A stretch of 13,556 nucleotides of DNA from contig CAQRXS010000024.1 in the NCBI GenBank assembly GCA_948874605.1, positions 1 to 13,556 on the forward strand, read 5' to 3'. Positions 12,140-13,556 of the stretch are shown here, piece by piece; within the stretch, counting starts at the first letter, position 1, and every line of letters begins with the position of its first letter. Source of the DNA: an uncultured Bacilli bacterium. Lineage in GTDB: Bacteria > Bacillota_I > Bacilli_A > RF39 > UBA660. The notes below the pieces were generated by a model. The model did not search any database, was not told where the DNA came from, and saw only the letters and a program-made list of their open reading frames with translations. The translations under genes were made by a program, and so were the position numbers.

Positions 12140-12847
12140 ACAGGTATTCGTTGATAGCGAATCTATTAAATCCGAAAATATTTTTCTTAAACTCCCTTTT
12201 TGTTCTTCCGTTAGTTTTTCATAGCCATTTTTCTGAGAGTCTATAGTTCCTTCATGAAAGAAACGAATCTCACCATTTGAGACAGCTAAAACTGTTGGAG
12301 CAAATAACCTTTTTTCTCCTGTTTTTATTATTTTTCCTTCTTTTGATGTCAAGGTATACTCTTTTAAATATTCCTCTAGAAATTTTACGATTTTATAATA
12401 AGTAGAGCTTCCTTGTTTCTCTGTAACTATTTTGTCATTTTCATCTAAGGCTAAAGTATCACGAATGTTAGATATATCTAAATAATAGATTTTATCTAAA
12501 TTTTTTTCTTTTGCAGTTTTTTCTAATTCTTCAATCATACTCCGACACCATGGACAAGTTTTAAATCCAAAATAGATGATACCTGTACCGTTTTCCAATA
12601 AATTTATGATTTCTTCTTCTTTGGCATAGCAAAAAGGATTATCCTCACTTAAATTTACAGATAGATATTTTTTTTGATTCGTCTCATTTACTTTATCATT
12701 TAATGAAGCATATTCTCTTTGAATTTTTATTGCGTCTGTTATTATTTCTTCTTGACTACTCTCTTCAAATGCAAAATAGCCACAGCAAGAGGCAAGAAGA
12801 AAGATGCCAATTAGTAAAGCAATTAAAATTATATTATCTTTTTTCAT
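12125..12847 (-). CDS. Thioredoxin-like lipoprotein (CPWC)
   Basis: The 240-residue protein starts at ATG 12845-12847, which has AGGAAG 7 nt upstream. An upstream ATG at 12893-12895 would add 16 residues but overlaps the promoter. The N-terminus MKKDNIILIALLIGIFLLASC has a lipobox (L18-A19-S20-C21), so it is likely lipid-anchored outside the membrane, though a plain membrane helix is possible. The thioredoxin fold is seen from GTGIIYFGFKTCPWCRSMIEEL (88-109), with redox pair Cys98/Cys101, and LFAPTVLAVSNGEI (181-194), with the expected cis-Pro184. It resembles thioredoxin-like proteins such as the bacteriocin transport accessory (Bta/PedC) group, but no bacteriocin genes are near. Extra cysteines occur at 22, 73, 236 and 240, the last two as a C-terminal CKESC. 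A role in extracellular disulfide exchange is inferred. The substrate is unknown. Confidence 0.78.
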   Translation of the reverse strand: MKKDNIILIALLIGIFLLASCCGYFAFEESSQEEIITDAIKIQREYASLNDKVNETNQKKYLSVNLSEDNPFCYAKEEEIINLLENGTGIIYFGFKTCPWCRSMIEELEKTAKEKNLDKIYYLDISNIRDTLALDENDKIVTEKQGSSTYYKIVKFLEEYLKEYTLTSKEGKIIKTGEKRLFAPTVLAVSNGEIRFFHEGTIDSQKNGYEKLTEEQKGSLRKIFSDLIDSLSTNTCKESC

Positions 12848-12866
12848 ACGAGCACTTCCTATATAA

Positions 12867-12895
12867 ATTATAATGTAAAAATTTATGAAGTACAA
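12867..12895 (-). promoter_or_regulatory. Promoter of the thioredoxin-like lipoprotein gene
   Basis: A perfect -10 TATAAT (12867-12872) and a partial -35 TTGTAC (12890-12895) are separated by 17 bp on the minus strand. They are about 20 nt before the preferred ATG at 12847, which makes the upstream ATG at 12895 unlikely. The MFS gene upstream ends at 12910 with no terminator, so readthrough is possible. Confidence 0.55.
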
Positions 12896-12909
12896 AGTGT
12901 TTTCTTGTT

Positions 12910-13556
12910 CTAGTTTACATTATTTTCTGTTTCCATTTTAAATTCTTGCTTCTTTTGAATCAACTTGATAGCCAAAATATAATGAATCATTCCAATGGTT
13001 AGACTTGGTAATATTAATATACGTAGAGAGTATTCAAATACAAATCCGCATAAGAAGACACCAATAGAACTACCAATTAGAGAAACGCAATATTTTAATG
13101 TTGTTAAAAATAAACTATATTTTTCATCTATCTGATTAATAAAAAATGAGTCAAATAGGAAGCTGTGTGTGCTTTCTGTTAAAAACATATAAAGAATACC
13201 CGCTAGAAATATCCATTTGTTGGCAGTAATTAGTATTAAGACATAAAATACTAATCTCATACCAAATTTTACAAACAAATTTACAAAATCACTTTTCGAT
13301 TTCCATTTCTTTACTAAAAGCATTGCAAATATGTTGGTTAAAATCCCCATTGTTAAAACTAAGAAACTTGCAGCACTTGAGGTAAATCCAAAATTCATTA
13401 CTAGTCTTAGCATACGCATGCCTAAAACTGCATCAAAGGCAATGTTACCAAGCATGCTTACAAGTAAGAAATGAAGAAAAATTTTCTTTTGTTTAAAATA
13501 ATGGAATGTGTTTTTTACACTAAACGGTTCTGTTTGTTCTTTCGGCTCTAATTTTA
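12910..13556 (-). CDS. MFS-type membrane transporter, C-terminal part
   Basis: The frame is open to the right edge of the window, so the N-terminal part lies outside; ATG 13453-13455 is internal. About 215 codons are visible. They show a hydrophilic loop (EPKEQTEPFSVKNTF) that looks like the central loop of an MFS transporter. After it come about five or six membrane helices: HFLLVSMLGNIAFDAVLG, FLVLTMGILTNIFAMLLV, LVFYVLILITA, IFLAGILYMFLTES, YCVSLIGSSIGVFLCGFVFEY and LPSLTIGMIHYILAIKL. The topology fits the second half of a 12-helix MFS protein. No substrate-specific motif is recognisable. It lies just before the thioredoxin-like lipoprotein gene. Family assignment rests on topology and loop placement. 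Confidence 0.65.
   Translation of the reverse strand, partial: KLEPKEQTEPFSVKNTFHYFKQKKIFLHFLLVSMLGNIAFDAVLGMRMLRLVMNFGFTSSAASFLVLTMGILTNIFAMLLVKKWKSKSDFVNLFVKFGMRLVFYVLILITANKWIFLAGILYMFLTESTHSFLFDSFFINQIDEKYSLFLTTLKYCVSLIGSSIGVFLCGFVFEYSLRILILPSLTIGMIHYILAIKLIQKKQEFKMETENNVN

Overview
This window comes from a low-GC Gram-positive bacterium of the Bacillota/Bacilli type. The DNA is AT-rich, the Shine-Dalgarno sites are AGGAGG-like, and the sigma-A-like promoters are TTGACA/TATAAT-related. The best guess is an uncultured gut-type Bacilli lineage (RF39-like), because the surface proteins resemble those I associate with that group; this is an inference. TGA works as a real stop: ireB, ruvX and the DUF1292 gene all end in TGA inside 4-nt ATGA overlaps, so this is not the mycoplasma code. 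Every gene lies on the minus strand, so transcription runs from high to low coordinates.

Right part (13556 to 9660): the C-terminal part of an MFS-like membrane transporter cut by the window edge, a lipoprotein thioredoxin-like protein (CPWC) ending in a good terminator, then a two-gene operon with its own promoter. That operon encodes a PLP alanine-racemase-family enzyme and an ATP-grasp ligase resembling D-aspartate ligases. Together they look like a module that makes a D-amino acid and attaches it to a carboxylate, possibly in peptidoglycan cross-bridge synthesis.

Middle (9627 to 9063): a five-tRNA operon in the order Val(TAC), Thr(TGT), Tyr(GTA), Gln(TTG), Lys(TTT). All five genes encode CCA. 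It has a TTGACA-17-TAATAT promoter and two tandem terminators.

Accessory block (8977 to 5498): a membrane-anchored secreted beta-helix-like protein, an XRE regulator with a small partner gene, and a large surface protein whose single reading frame is split by one in-frame TGA. This block lies next to ireB, where I would expect alaS in many Bacillota.

Left part (5434 to 333): a compact conserved operon, ireB - ruvX - DUF1292 - mltG - trmR - trhP1-like - trhP2-like, followed by greA. The order matches Bacillus subtilis yrzL-yrrK-yrzB-yrrL-yrrM-yrrN-yrrO-(udk)-greA, with udk missing. It combines a phospho-regulated cell-wall factor, Holliday-junction resolution or 16S processing, lytic transglycosylase, and the 5-hydroxyuridine/5-methoxyuridine wobble pathway. 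That pathway acts on tRNAs such as the Val(UAC) and Thr(UGU) encoded here. At the left edge lies the start of a small prepilin-like membrane protein with its own promoter.

No stretch longer than 300 bases lacks a gene or RNA.
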